From the NCBI RefSeq assembly GCF_042242105.1, contig NC_092028.1, positions 10,897,338-10,961,337 of the forward strand: DNA of 64,000 nucleotides, in the 5' to 3' direction. Both the position numbers and the translations under genes were made by a program. The DNA comes from Pempheris klunzingeri (Eukaryota > Chordata > Actinopteri > Acropomatiformes > Pempheridae). Shown here piece by piece: positions 38,621 to 50,387 of the stretch. The notes beneath the pieces were generated by a model, which saw only the letters and a program-made list of their open reading frames with translations, ran no database searches and was not told the DNA's origin. Position 1 is the first letter of the stretch. Every line of letters starts with the position of its first letter.

Positions 38621-39893
38621 CTGTAATCAGGAATAATGGCATTATCTTAAAACTAAGATAGTTGTACAATTACAGCTCATATTCCTCCACAGTGATCACT
38701 GACCTGTACCATGTTTTTAGGATTAAGCATGAAGCTTTTATAATTTTTTTTTTCCTAAAATGATATAGCTGATGTAATAAAGGCCTGAACTGCAATATAC
38801 ATGTAATTTCAGCTTTCATTTTTAAAAACATTGTAAACTCACATCAAATTCCCTCAACAACTGTTCATTTTGTTTTGGCCTAAAGCAAAAAAATCAAAGA
38901 CAATCTAAACTCTCAAACTGTGACTCCAAATAAAAGTCACATCTCAGACATCATAGACTAGACCAGAGCTAAAATGTTGGCTAAACTTCTTTATTTGAGT
39001 TTATCAGACACCTCTGCTATCAGGCCACATAACTGATAAAAGATAAAGCAAAAATCATCTGAGATGTTTACTGCTCTCCATAAAACTAGACCTTCTACTG
39101 TACCTCAATTAAACCTATTCATTGCCCTTCTTATCTTGCTCTACAACCCAAAACTCTTTTATGATGTCTGGTTAAAGGCCAGAGAAGACTAAAGGTAACA
39201 CCATATACTGTAAATGTTTTGCATAACACTGTTGTATGGATAATGTTAACATGAAAAGTATTTCTTAATTCCTCCATTTAAGTTTATCAGAAATGACTGC
39301 TAGCAGATCTCAAATTAGGTCAACTATGACAACTAAAAAAGCATATCAAATCAATCATATTTACATAAAATGCATTATTTGATTTATAGTTTGACCAGCA
39401 GGGCACCAGAATAAGGTGGAATCATAAAACACTGACATACAAATTATCACATTATGAAGTTGTATTGCAGCTGTAAAGAGCAACATTAGCATTCAATTGG
39501 AGTCATATTTCTGGCCCCCTTGACAAATTTAAGTCCAATCTATCCCTTTAGTTTGGTTACCACCAACTTAAGAGGGAAATATCTGGCTCCTTAGATGATA
39601 ATTGCTCCACTAGGGTTAGGGTTAAGCTACAGTTAACTGTGTCTGTCTTCTGTTTATTGCTGTCCAGGTAGCTTACCATGTGTTTTTAGAGCTTTTTGTT
39701 GTTAAAACCATACTTATGAAAACAAAAAGCTGAAAGACCCTGTAATATTAGTAATATTAATAGCAGAGGCAAAGTGATGAGTCAGGTGAAAGTTCTCTGT
39801 GGGTTTGTCTCTGCCAGTGATCCTTCAAATTATACGATTACTAAATTGTTTTACTGTTGTGATAAAAGTGTTATCGCTGCTGTGTTATCAGGT

Positions 39894-39902
39894 TTCAAGG
39901 AA
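39894..39902 (+). promoter_or_regulatory. GAS-type STAT site upstream of GVIN copy 1
   Basis: TTCAAGGAA fits the TTCNNNGAA gamma-activated-site consensus, 54 bp before the candidate first ATG of copy 1. A nine-base degenerate motif is weak evidence alone, but the family is interferon-inducible and copy 2 has a GAS site too. Confidence 0.3.
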
Positions 39903-39955
39903 AATGAGTTACAGATGTCCTGCTTTCTCTTATCGCTGTTAGTGGTTTAAAAGAA

Positions 39956-40084
39956 ATGCAGATGCCGAACCCCTCAGCTCATCACATCACGCTGGAAAAG
40001 CAGAAAGGACGAAATAGTGAGGAGCAACTTCAGACAAGTTATGAACTTTTGGTGGGTGCATCTGATTTCCCAAAACTTCATAAG
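39956..40084 (+). CDS. Candidate alternative first coding exon of GVIN copy 1
   Basis: From an ATG at 39956 a 43-codon frame (MQMPNPSAHHITLEKQKGRN...) stays open to a consensus donor (CATAAG|GTAAAT) in phase 0. The giant exon of copy 1 opens at 41740 in phase 0, so the two could be spliced directly to give 1671 aa. The encoded peptide matches no domain I know. It would need a transcript to confirm; the other model starts at 40944. Confidence 0.35.
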
Positions 40085-40247
40085 GTAAATTTTCACATTG
40101 CAATATAGACGACATTTTGCCTGAAATTACATATTTATTCATATGCATTAATAGTCTATTATTTTACTTGTTTAACTGACTTTGATTTATGACTCTGTAA
40201 AGTATGAAGAGCAAATAAGGTGCAAAGAACCACAGCAATACGGCAGC

Positions 40248-40299
40248 TGGAGGAGAGTCTGAGGTCAAATCTGTAATGCCATCTGTGACAAATGAAAAG
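40248..40299 (+). pseudogene. Relic linker exon of GVIN copy 1 with altered donor
   Basis: The open segment GGESEVKSVMPSVTNEK matches the second half of the linker exon at 53358-53469 of copy 2 (GGESDINSLPSVTKEK). The expected GAAAG|GTAAC donor is replaced by GAAAAGG|GCAAT, so only a weak GC donor remains. The first half of the exon is not recognisable. Confidence 0.55.
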
Positions 40300-40643
40300 G
40301 GCAATTTAAAGTTTAAAAATAAACTTCAATAGAAATATAGCAATGACCTGACCAATTATTTTGTTTTGATACTGATCACGTGTATTCTGATATTCCGACA
40401 TGGACCTACAGTATGCTCTATTCATTTTTAATAGTCATCATTATTATGCATTTGTTCTGTAACAATTGACTTTTAGGGCTACCAACTTGCATTTTGTTGA
40501 TATATATTATTTACCCTATCAATTAGCACACCACTGTATGTTGTTATTCTGCAGTTTTCTTGTTTTGTGTTGCAAAAAAAAACAATACTAGACTTAAGAT
40601 CTCAATGTGGAGAATTAATATATAGAATCACCTATTTTCTCAG

Positions 40644-40752
40644 TGTGATCCAGTGAATTAATCCAGTGAAGCTCAACTTTCTGAGAAGAGTGATGAAAGC
40701 ACAGGAAGAGAGTCTGAAATCAAGTCTGTACCATCTGCAACCAGTGAGAAAG
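40644..40752 (+). pseudogene. Linker exon of GVIN copy 1 with in-frame stop
   Basis: Between acceptor TTTTCTCAG and donor GAAAG|GTAAC lies a 109-nt exon of the same phase (0 to 1) as the linker exons of copy 2. It reads CDPVN, then TAA at 40659-40661, then an otherwise intact frame ending ESEIKSVPSATSEK. In copy 2 this codon is GAG or GAA. The exon would terminate any protein started upstream, unless skipped. Confidence 0.75.
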
Positions 40753-40943
40753 GTAACATTTTAATGAATGAATGAATTAATTAATTAATCAATAGAAGAA
40801 TAACGATAATTATTCAATTCAGAGCATTTAAAATTATTTAAGAGTGAATATTATTAATAGAAATAAAGATGCATTGGTTCAATTGCTCATTGATCTGTCC
40901 TTCATATAATGCAGTTCATTATTTTACCTCAGGTATCTTAAAT

Positions 40944-43900
40944 ATGGATATGAGTGGAAGCAAGGTAAAAACATTTAATTCACACAATCTTTTGGACTAT
41001 TTATTTCATATTATATTGTAATTCATTATGATTGCTTTCTGTTTTAGCGGCAGTGATTGACTCAAGTTCTGCTGCTCTTAATCTAAGCTCTGTGCTTTAT
41101 TTTCCGATGCCTGTGTATCTCTGTCATACGTGATATGTATTTCAGCAGCGAAGGCGAAAAAAATAACAGATTTGTCTGGCCATCGCATCACTTATCCAGA
41201 TACAGCAAGTCTGATAGAGTAGGAAACAATGCAGCTGCCATGGCCCCTTCAAAATGTTCTATATTTTTGTTTCTGTTAATTTTTTCGCCTTACTGACATG
41301 TGAAATCTGTTGTGGGTCACTGCTGTCTGTCCAGTTTTTCCCTGTGTTTTCCCATCTCCTGTTTGCTTGTTTTAGTGTGTGTGTATCTGTGAAGTGGGCA
41401 TTATGCCGATTGCTGTTTACATGTGAAAGCTGTACACTCAGAAGACTGTGGAATAAGAAATAGCAGATAGGACTGCAACCCTACAGATCTTACAGTGATT
41501 TGCCTGTCTTTGCAAATTAGATTAGAGGTTTTATGTTTTGGGGAATGAGAAATGATATGTTTGCCTTCTATGCTGATATCTAATTTTAATGACCTTGGTG
41601 GTTTTGAAATTCAAGTAAAAAAAAAATTGATTGAACAACAGTATCTGCATTGATTACTTGATTTTACATTCATATGCCCATTATTTCAAGTCAGTCTTAG
41701 TGGATTTTTTTTAATTGATTATTATTTGCTCATTTACAGCAGTTGGTGAAGATTTCTGAAGAGTTCAACAGGAATGAACAATTTCAGAGAGAAAATGAAA
41801 CACTGCTTGGCAGACTTCATCTTCAAGATGAACACAAGTTGACACCAGCTGATTTTCTTAAAATTGGTCCATCTGTGAAACAAGACTGTGACACATCTGA
41901 GAAAGATCTAGCTCACACTTTTCTACAGAGGTTGTTGATGTTAGATTACAGAGCCAGATATATCCCTGTAAAACAAGACAGTCCTGAGTTGAGCCAGTCA
42001 AAGCCTGTTCCACAGTTTGATACTTTTCAGACGGACGAGAATGACTTAGATGCTCTTTTTGGCACCAGTGTTGACTCTGATCAGTCAAAACAGAGTCATG
42101 TGCATCCAATGGATGTACAAATGGCAGTATTTCAGTGCTCAGACAGCTTTTTTAGACAGAACATGATTACAAAGCTATCACAATGTCAGTATGCTGTACC
42201 GTTGCTTGTTCCTGACCCAGTCACAATGGATATTGACTTTCCTCTGTGGACATTCAGACAAATAAGAAAAAGCTGGAAGATAATTCAAATCAAAATGAAC
42301 TCAAACACTGTCACCATGAAGAGTATGCCCATCTGCAAAGCAGAGACACCAATGGTGTCATTTTTCCGCCTTGGTTCACTATCACAGTCAAAATCTCAGC
42401 TGATGAACACTCTGATCAACGACCGTCACAGCACCTTCTTCCACAGAAACTGCCCAGGAAGCACCAAGTCTCGTCATTTGATGGATGGAGTGGCAGAGAT
42501 TGCCTGGTACTGTCCTGCTGGAAAGCACAATGATGCCTTCACTGACTGCATTGCCTTCTGTAATCTTCATGGTGATGCTTTGTTGATTGAAAAACAGCGT
42601 GACATACTGACTGAAAAATCTTCAGTCAATGTTGTTCTTGTGCCAACTCTGGAAAAAGGTGACAAAAGTACTACAGTTATCTCAGACCTTTACAAGTCTC
42701 CTAAGCCTCTCATTATTCTCATTGCTGACAATGATTGTGGTACAGTTCAGATGAAAGAGGGAAAATACAAAATGGGCCTGAAAGACAGAAGCCAGTCAGA
42801 TGTTTCTGAAGAACTGAAAAAAATCATTCGCAAAATCTTGTCTGGACCACATGCATCTTTCCAGCTTGAAACCATGGCTGAGGTCTCTGGCATTAGAGTG
42901 GATGAAGGTGACTTAGTCTGCCAAAAAGGGAAATCTGCTGCAATGAAAGCAGTAAATTTGCTCAAGGGGATGGATGTTTCAAAGATCAAAGACACATTTC
43001 TTCCTTGTCAAGGCCAACTGTGGCATGAGTGGTGCAAAATAAAGAAGGAACTGTATCGCCTCAAAGGACACTTTGTTGAGCAGGACAAAAGTAAAAAGCA
43101 ACAGGAAATGATACAAATACGACAAAATCAATGCACCGCTTCTTGTAGCGAGCTGATGAAGTTGTTCATTGAAGGCCTCTCATCTTTGCCATCAACAGAA
43201 AAAGTGTATTTCCTGAAATGGACTCAGATCTTAATAGATGCCCTCTCCACAGACGATCTCTCTTCAATTCTCCAAAGCTATGATGACAAGTGGTCTGAGG
43301 TCTTGGCTTTAAAGAAGAAACATGACAAATCTGCTCAGCTAACAAAGAAGCAAGCTGAACTTGATCAAATATCAACAAAACTACAGTCAGCAACATTTGG
43401 CTTGGAGCACATCTTTAGAGAAATGGGACAGATCTATGAAGCCCATGCTTCTCTGCAGGACCAGACAAAGAGGGGATGGACTGATTGGTCTAAATACCCC
43501 GAGCTGGCTGCAGAGCTGATGATATCAGGACACCCAATGGAGCTGATGGATGGAGATGCAGGTCATGTGCCTTTAGTGTGGATCTCTAGTCTTTTAGATG
43601 AAGTCATTAAGAAACTGGGCAACAAGAGAGTTTTTGTTTTGTCAGTTTTGGGCGTACAAAGTAGTGGAAAATCAACAATGCTGAATGCCATGTTTGGGTT
43701 ACAGTTTGCAGTGAGTGCTGGCAGGTGCACCAAGGGTGCCTTCATGCAACTGGTGGAAGTGTCAGAAGAAATCAAGAAAGGCTTTCAGTGTGATTATGTT
43801 CTGGTGGTGGACACTGAAGGACTGCGTGCTCTCGAGTTGGCAGGTAGCGCCACTCTTAACCACGACAATGAACTGGCTACATTTGTTGTTGGTCTGGGAA

Positions 43901-46626
43901 ACATGACATTGATCAACATCTTTGGAGAGAATCCAGCTGACATGCAAGATGTTCTGCAGATTGTTGTTCAGGCTTTCATGAGGATGAGGAAAGTTAAACT
44001 TTCTCCAAGTTGTGTGTTTGTTCACCAGAATGTCACCGATATCGCAGCTGCAGAGAAAAACATGGATGGCAAGAGACGCTTGCAAGAAAAACTGGACCAA
44101 ATGGCCCAACTAGCAGCCAAAGAGGAGGTTTGTGATGCTGAGTGCTTCAGTGACGTCATTGCATTTGATGTGCAGAAAGACGTGAAATACTTTGCCCAAC
44201 TATGGGAGGGAAGTCCACCTATGGCTCCTCCAAATCCAGGTTACAGTGAGAGCATCCAAGAGCTGAAGAACTTCATTCTCTCCAAAGCTTCCAAGTCTGC
44301 AGGGATAACTCTTTCACAGTTCAAAAGCAACATTCAGGATCTGTGGAATGCGCTGATGAACGAAAACTTTGTTTTCAGTTTCAAAAACACCCTTGAAATT
44401 GCAGTGTACAGAAAACTTGAGTCCCAGTATGGGAAATGGACCTGGGCCCTGAGGAGCAGCATGTTGGCCATTGAAAACCAGCTTCATACTAGAATTGAAA
44501 ATGGAAAACTTGACAAGGTTGAGGCCGGTTATCTTCTCAAAGAAATTAGCAAAACTTATGGAGAAATCACAAAAGACATGACAAAGTACTTTAATGATGA
44601 CACGGACAAAGACATGTTGGTTCAGTGGCGAGGCCGATTTGAATTCAAAATCAAGGAGTTTCATGATGAACAAGTTAAAGGAGTTAAAAAGAAACTGGAT
44701 GTCGTTATACAGCAGAAGAATGCTTGTAAAAAGCTGGATGAAAAGAAAACAGAGTTTGAGAACAAACTGCTACAAGAGAGCAAAGAGCTTGCTCATCAGT
44801 TAAAAGACAAGGCCAAAGACGAAGAGGAACTTGAAAAGCAATTCAACTCTGTCTGGAAAGGCTTGGTTAGTGAACTAACTGCAAACACAACACCTATTGA
44901 GGATATCAACTTGGAAGAAGATCAGCTCAAAATCCTTGATGACCTCGGTATTGAATGGTCTTTTGTGAATAGATCCAAAAGCAGTGGCAGCTACAAGAAA
45001 ATATCAGAAGTTAGAGATTATTCAGATTATGTCATCCTCACCAAGTGCCAAGAGTTCCTCGAGACAAGACAACAATCCCAATATAATGAGAAGGGAAGCA
45101 AGGAAACACAACACTACACTAAGCAAGAAAAATCTTTTTTTACATCTGCCTTAAATTATGGCAGTAAGGTTGTCCAAAAAATGAGTGGAACAAGCTCAAC
45201 AACACTACAAAAAAACCAACAGAAATCATGCAGTGCTTTCCCGTTTGAAGAACAACAACAGATCAGATCCTTCATTGACAAGGTTGTAAACCAGTCCCTT
45301 GATGCAATCAAAAGCAAACCTGTAGATACAAGAGGCTACAGTCCAACATACCTGCTAGAGGTGGCCAACAGTGTAAAACAAAAAATGACAGAGTTTGAAT
45401 CACAGAGAAAATACGCTCTGAAGAAGGAGTTTACAGTTGATCTCTTACTGTATGTATTCGACAGAGCAGAGAGTTGGCTCTCACAGTCACACATGAAATT
45501 CAAAATGAAAAACGATGCACTCATATATGTAGAAAGCAAGAAAATGCAATATTACAACATTTTCAGAAGCTTCTGCAAAGGAAACTCATCTGCTGTTGTG
45601 CTTGGAGAACTGATCTGTGAAAAACTGAAGATTTCCACTGTTGAGGCTGTCTGTAACAAGACTGCCATTGATCTTGCTGACGAGATGAGGTGCAGTCTAC
45701 CAGCATTCAGTGAAAACAGGTTGAACTTGGAGAAACATGTGTTGATGTCACTGGCAGAGGAAGAGGACTTTGATGGCTTTATCACCTACATCCGATGCCC
45801 AAGAAACCAAGTAGAGACTTTTATAAAAGAGGAAGTCAAGAAATACATCTTCACAGAACAAAGCGATAAAGCACAGAATATACTCAAGAAAAATGTTGAA
45901 GACATCAATAAGAGCATGAGTCTAGCATTATTTACTGCAACAGAGAATGCCAAAACCCAAGAAGGAGACATAGACATGTGGGTGGAGGAATTTTCCACTT
46001 TAATTAAAAATGATCTAACATTTGACCCTGTTTCTTGTAAAAACTTCAGTGACATAAACGATTTTGAATTTCTTAAAACAGAGATAGAGAATGGCCTTGT
46101 GTCCATCAAGAAGGAGATGAGCAGCCTCTCATTGTTTAAAATGAAAGAATTCAGGCTGAAGCCTGATGAAATCCTCATTGATCAGCTGTGTGACTGCTGC
46201 TGGGTGAAATGTCCTTTCTGTGCAGCTGTTTGTACCAACACAGACAAACATCACTATCCTCCTGATGAACACAATGTCCCCTTTCATCGGCCCTCTGGAA
46301 TTGAAGGATGGCACACTAGAGATACAGTGGAAATGGTTATCAATTTCTGCACAACATCAGTTGCAAGTGATAGATATTTCCGCCCCCATCATGATCGAGA
46401 TAAGAAAATTCCATATAAAACGTACAAAGATGCTGGGGACATGTATGCTACATGGAAGATTACTCCTGATGGGTCTAAGCTGACATACTGGAAATGGTTT
46501 ATATGTCGATTTCAAAAGCAACTGGAAGACCACCATGACTTAAAATTCCAGGGCAGAGGAGAGATTCCTAGTGAGTGGAGAGACTACAGTAAACAAGAGG
46601 CGATTGAAAGTCTTGACGAAATGTAG
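40944..46626 (+). CDS. gvin1-like: Very large interferon-inducible GTPase (GVIN/VLIG-like), copy 1
   Basis: GVIN/VLIG proteins are giant interferon-induced GTPases of the dynamin-like superfamily, acting in cell-autonomous immunity. The giant exon 41740-46626 is open throughout. The VLIG-type G domain has the P-loop GVQSSGKS at 43651-43674 (residue 637 counted from codon 41743), the switch DTEG at 43810 (690) and HQNV at 44023 (761), probably near the base-recognition loop. A Lys/Glu-rich helical region follows. The C-terminus has a Cys/His cluster (CDCCWVKCPFCAAVC, then several His) and TYWKWFICRFQKQLE. I start at ATG 40944 in a short exon (40933-40964, donor AAG|GTAAAA), giving 1635 aa; an alternative first exon is 39956-40084. 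The acceptor at 41740 is a tandem CAGCAG. The giant exon opens on TTG, so it has no start of its own at that end. Confidence 0.85.
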
Positions 46627-48180
46627 AAACTGCTGAAGGAACAACTGAGCTCCACTCAAAGTAACAGAAACCCAAACTGTTCAAAAGAAATTAGTTTTGA
46701 TCTGATTGATGGAGTGCAACAATAGCAATGATGAGGATGAAGCATCTCTAAAACGCCTGGAAGAGCACAATTTTAGGTTAATTCTATTACTTACAGAATA
46801 TGAGATGAAATATAACACTGAGTTGTAAGAAGTCCTAAAAATGACCTGAAGAAGCACAACGTACTTACTGTATGTGTATGACAAATGATGTGCTTATTAG
46901 GATGAGGATAAGGATGATTTTAAGAATGAATCATTATGTTTTTATTTAATTAGAAATTTGCATTTATGATGAGAAGACGAGGAAAATAAATGAATGAATT
47001 TTTAAAGGAAAAAATGCTCATAGAAGGAATAAGGAGGACGTTTCTAAGTTGTCAGATATTAAGGACACATTTTCATTATTATCTTTTTACTTTTATATAC
47101 AAATCTCATCAAACAGACGTGACATGAAACTATTTTAAGTTGTATGCTTTTCTTTAAAAAAAAAGATCCAGGATTTATATTGTTATAAGGCGATCTCTAT
47201 TCATCCAAAGATATGAAGGTTTCTTTGGAAATTCAAGATGAATGAAATGTTTCTCTTACAGCTGTTTAAAGTTAAAATGGCAAAGAAAGGTGTAAGATGT
47301 CGCTTTCAGAAGTGTATATGGTTTCATTTAGTCAAAATAACAAATGGCAGCCATTTTTAGTGGCAATTTGTATTATTATGTTTTTTCTGCAATTTAAATC
47401 GAATTAAAAGGCATGATGATGAGCAACACATTTTAAAATGTTGATAAAAGTTGGATATGAATATCTTAATTATATTATAAGCTGATTTTAAGAGGATTTG
47501 TCAGAATAATGGCACATAATTGATATGATGCATGAATCATTGAAATTGAATTAGTGTTGTTGAATGTGAAAACACATAAAACTTATAGTTGAAAGTTGAG
47601 TTTCACAAAAAATTGACATCTTATGTTAAAAAAACAAACAATGGAATTCTTGTGAAGTTCTTTGGTCATGCTCATCTGAAAATCATTTTCACAGAAATAT
47701 TTTCATCTTTAAATTTCATCTTTATTTTTATCTTTCCTAAGGTTGTATGTTATTCAAAGTATTTTGTGAACGATGCTTTATCTTTTTGATTTTTAACAAT
47801 CTTATTTTGCCCATATTGGATATTTTCTTTCTTTTTTTGCTTAGTCATTCTTCTGTCATTGCTACTGCACATTGATATACATAATTAATAACAGATATAT
47901 CAGTCTTTGTGAAATTTTTGGATATTTTCTTTTATTGTAATAAAAAAGACCCTACATACATTGGAGTTTAAATCTCTTCTGTTTCTAAGCAGCATTATGA
48001 GAGGACCAGATTTTTCTCAAACTGTGGAAATCAAGTGCATTTTATTTGTATAATCCAAAACCACAAAGCGTGTAAATTGTGTCAGCTAATTTTTAGTTAG
48101 TCCTGAGTTGATCTCATCCGTGATAGTTTTAGTAAAATTCAACCTCTTCCTTTTATATAATTAAAGTCATCAGGAAACAG
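46627..48180 (+). terminator. 3' UTR and duplicated 3' flank of GVIN copy 1
   Basis: AATAAA occurs near 46986 and again near 47938 (GTAATAAAAAAGAC). Patches around 47200-47230, 47920-48010 and 48050-48120 match the flank of copy 2 at 59850-60720, including the sequence around its later AATAAA, so the duplication covers the 3' UTR. No coding content. Confidence 0.5.
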
Positions 48181-49550
48181 GAGAATATCACAGTTTTGTG
48201 AATCTTTTGAGAGCATCTGACTCATTCCCTTGTTTAATCATTCACTCAGTATGGATTATCATTACTTTGCATTTTTCACTGACAGGTGAAAGGTCATGCT
48301 GAACTGCACACTAACTCAAGGTATGTAGCAACTACAGTGGACACTGTTGCAATGGACTACATCCACTAGAGGGAGCTCATTTCCATGCAATTATACCTAG
48401 AATGGGACAGATGCTGTTGATCCCCTAGATATATTTCTACAGTTCTGCAGCCTTTTCTAAGATGGACAGAACTTGCAAGAGGCAAGTGTTTGTTCATCAT
48501 TTATTAACGACATGTGGTTTTTATTAACTAATGGTTTATAGATGACTTACAACACATTTGTGAAATATTAACATTTACAGTCATTTACAAAAGTATATTT
48601 AATGTTGTGTTGGTGATTAGTTCGTCATTAGCTAATGGCTTATAATTGATTTACGACCCTTATGACTTTTATAATAAAGTGTTGCCCTGAAAGGTTGAGA
48701 CTTCATCACTTCTTCTGTTACAGTGCCCCTGAGAGCTAAATGCCCTGAAACTTAAGAAAGAGCATGAATTCCATAATTAGATAAGTCACAAACCATAGCA
48801 ACAATAAGCATTTCCCATACTTTTTAGTGCCACCTGATAATGTTTCTATAGTCGTTGCTACTTGCATTGGATTTCCATATTTGGTTGTGGCTTGTATTTG
48901 GGGAGAGAGACAACAACCTTGAGGGGAATCAGTGGAGCTGCAATTACTTTTAGATCAACTTTAAAATGACAGATGAGCCTCCCTACAAGCAGGAGTAGCT
49001 GAATGAAGAATATAGAAGAGAGGCTGTTGACAGACAGAGGCTGTTTTCTTCTTCACTTCACTAGTATCATTAAATATTACTAAAGGAGTCAAGGCTGAAA
49101 TAATTGAACACTTCAGAGGTTTTACTCCTGGCAACTTGGACAGTAATGGAGTGTTTCCAAAGCTTGGCTATCTTCTGTAGTTTAGGAGATTGTGTAAAGA
49201 TACTGTAAGATCTGGAGAGCTGGTCCACACAGGTTTACGGTAGGCCTACCTAACCACAGTTGTCAGGTCCTGAGCTCTAGTCTTACTATGGCTGAAGAGG
49301 TTTGTCACTCTCTTTCCACTGATATCAATAATATATCAATAAATGCTGGAGAAACTGCATTGCCTTCTCTTACTCTTCCATCTGTGCAGTAAACTCATAA
49401 TGATTAAATCTTAGATATTCTAGACATTCTTATTGCAGCTGTAACTTTGCAGGTTACATATGTTCAGTGTTGAGCATGTGTTTGGCAGAGGTTAGGGAGT
49501 TTGACTTTTGAATAGATTGACCACACCCCTGTTTCCCTCTCAATCACATG
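48180..49550. other. Spacer between the GVIN genes, with a diverged dispersed repeat
   Basis: No gene is seen. 48500-48690 holds degenerate internal repetition (TAATGGTTTATAGATGACTT and TAATGGCTTATAATTGATTT) ending TAATAAAGTGTTGCCCTGAA, which looks like a common teleost interspersed repeat that I cannot name. Confidence 0.4.
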
Positions 49551-49552
49551 GT

Positions 49553-49735
49553 TTCTGGGAAGTTAGGTCAGTCAGACTTTCGTTTTTGTCACCACTGATT
49601 TACAAATAACATGCATGCAGAGTTTCTCAGTCCCTTAAACTATCACGTTGCATCAGATTTGTTATGAGCAGGTGGGAGGTGCTTGTGAGGGGAGGACTCA
49701 GCATTAATGGTAACTCTCTACATACAGTATATTTA
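49553..49735 (+). promoter_or_regulatory. Interferon-type promoter of GVIN copy 2: GAS, ISRE-like site and TATA box
   Basis: TTCTGGGAA at 49553-49561 is a full GAS (STAT1-type) site. ACTTTCGTTTTTG at 49576-49588 resembles an ISRE/IRF element with two deviations. TATATTTA at 49728-49735 is a plausible TATA box about 25-30 bp before the presumed TSS. The order and spacing suit an IFN-gamma-responsive gene, but activity is inferred. Confidence 0.5.
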
Positions 49736-49757
49736 GAAAGTGGACTGGAAGGCTTTC

Positions 49758-49813
49758 TGACAAGGCAACCATACCTACACAGAGCAGGCAGAGCTAAGGA
49801 GGCGTAACAAAAG
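49758..49813 (+). other. Presumed non-coding first exon of GVIN copy 2
   Basis: Downstream of the TATA box, a purine-rich segment ends in the strong donor AAAAG|GTGAGT (exon end 49813). It would splice to the acceptor GTGTCAG before 50367. The TSS is placed only by distance from the TATA box. Confidence 0.5.
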
Positions 49814-49966
49814 GTGAGTTTATACACACTTATATATAGTTGTGTGTTTGTGTTGTACAGACACACAGATCTTAGCATGTGTACTTTTTATAACAGACTT
49901 TTTCAAACAACATCAGTTTCATACATATTTCTGCTTTGCTGCTCTGACTTTTTTGAGTGCTGGCAT

Positions 49967-49968
<2 letters not shown>

Positions 49969-50002
<34 letters not shown>
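49969..50002. repeat. (CA)n microsatellite
   Basis: About 17 CA units in the first intron of GVIN copy 2. Confidence 0.95.
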
Positions 50003-50004
<2 letters not shown>

Positions 50005-50371
50005 CACACACAGAGACATACACACACAGACAGACAAATTCATCTTTCTTATACTTGTGAGTACCCTCAATGACAGGAAGCATGCTCTATCCAGTAACCC
50101 TAACATTAACCATCACAACTTAATGCCTGACCCAACCCTACACTCTTGGCATGGAAACTGCTCCTGTTTTAACCCAACCTAAACCAAATTCTAACCTTGA
50201 CCTTAAAACTAAGCCTTAACCTACAACCCATCCTTTGCAACATATCACCAGAAGTAAAGTCATCCTCATATTTTATTTCTAAGATGTGATTCTTTTATTC
50301 ATTTTGTCAAATGATTTCAATTCCATTTGATAGTTTCCTGTTTTGTTTGTCTGAATGTCGTGTCAGCAAAG

Positions 50372-50386
50372 ATGGACAGCAGATAA
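50372..50386 (+). other. Minimal upstream ORF (MDSR-stop) just before the GVIN copy 2 start
   Basis: The first ATG after the acceptor opens ATG GAC AGC AGA TAA, ending one base before the ATG at 50388. The region AAAATGGAGGCTGATAAAATG is a 15-bp duplication that repeats the start codon in frame (MEADKMEAD). Confidence 0.6.
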
Positions 50387-50387
50387 A

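Noticed and set aside
41743-41745. TTG as the start codon of GVIN copy 1
   Set aside because: The codon lies at the splice acceptor of the giant exon and a vertebrate TTG start is unlikely; the frame continues upstream from a spliced exon.
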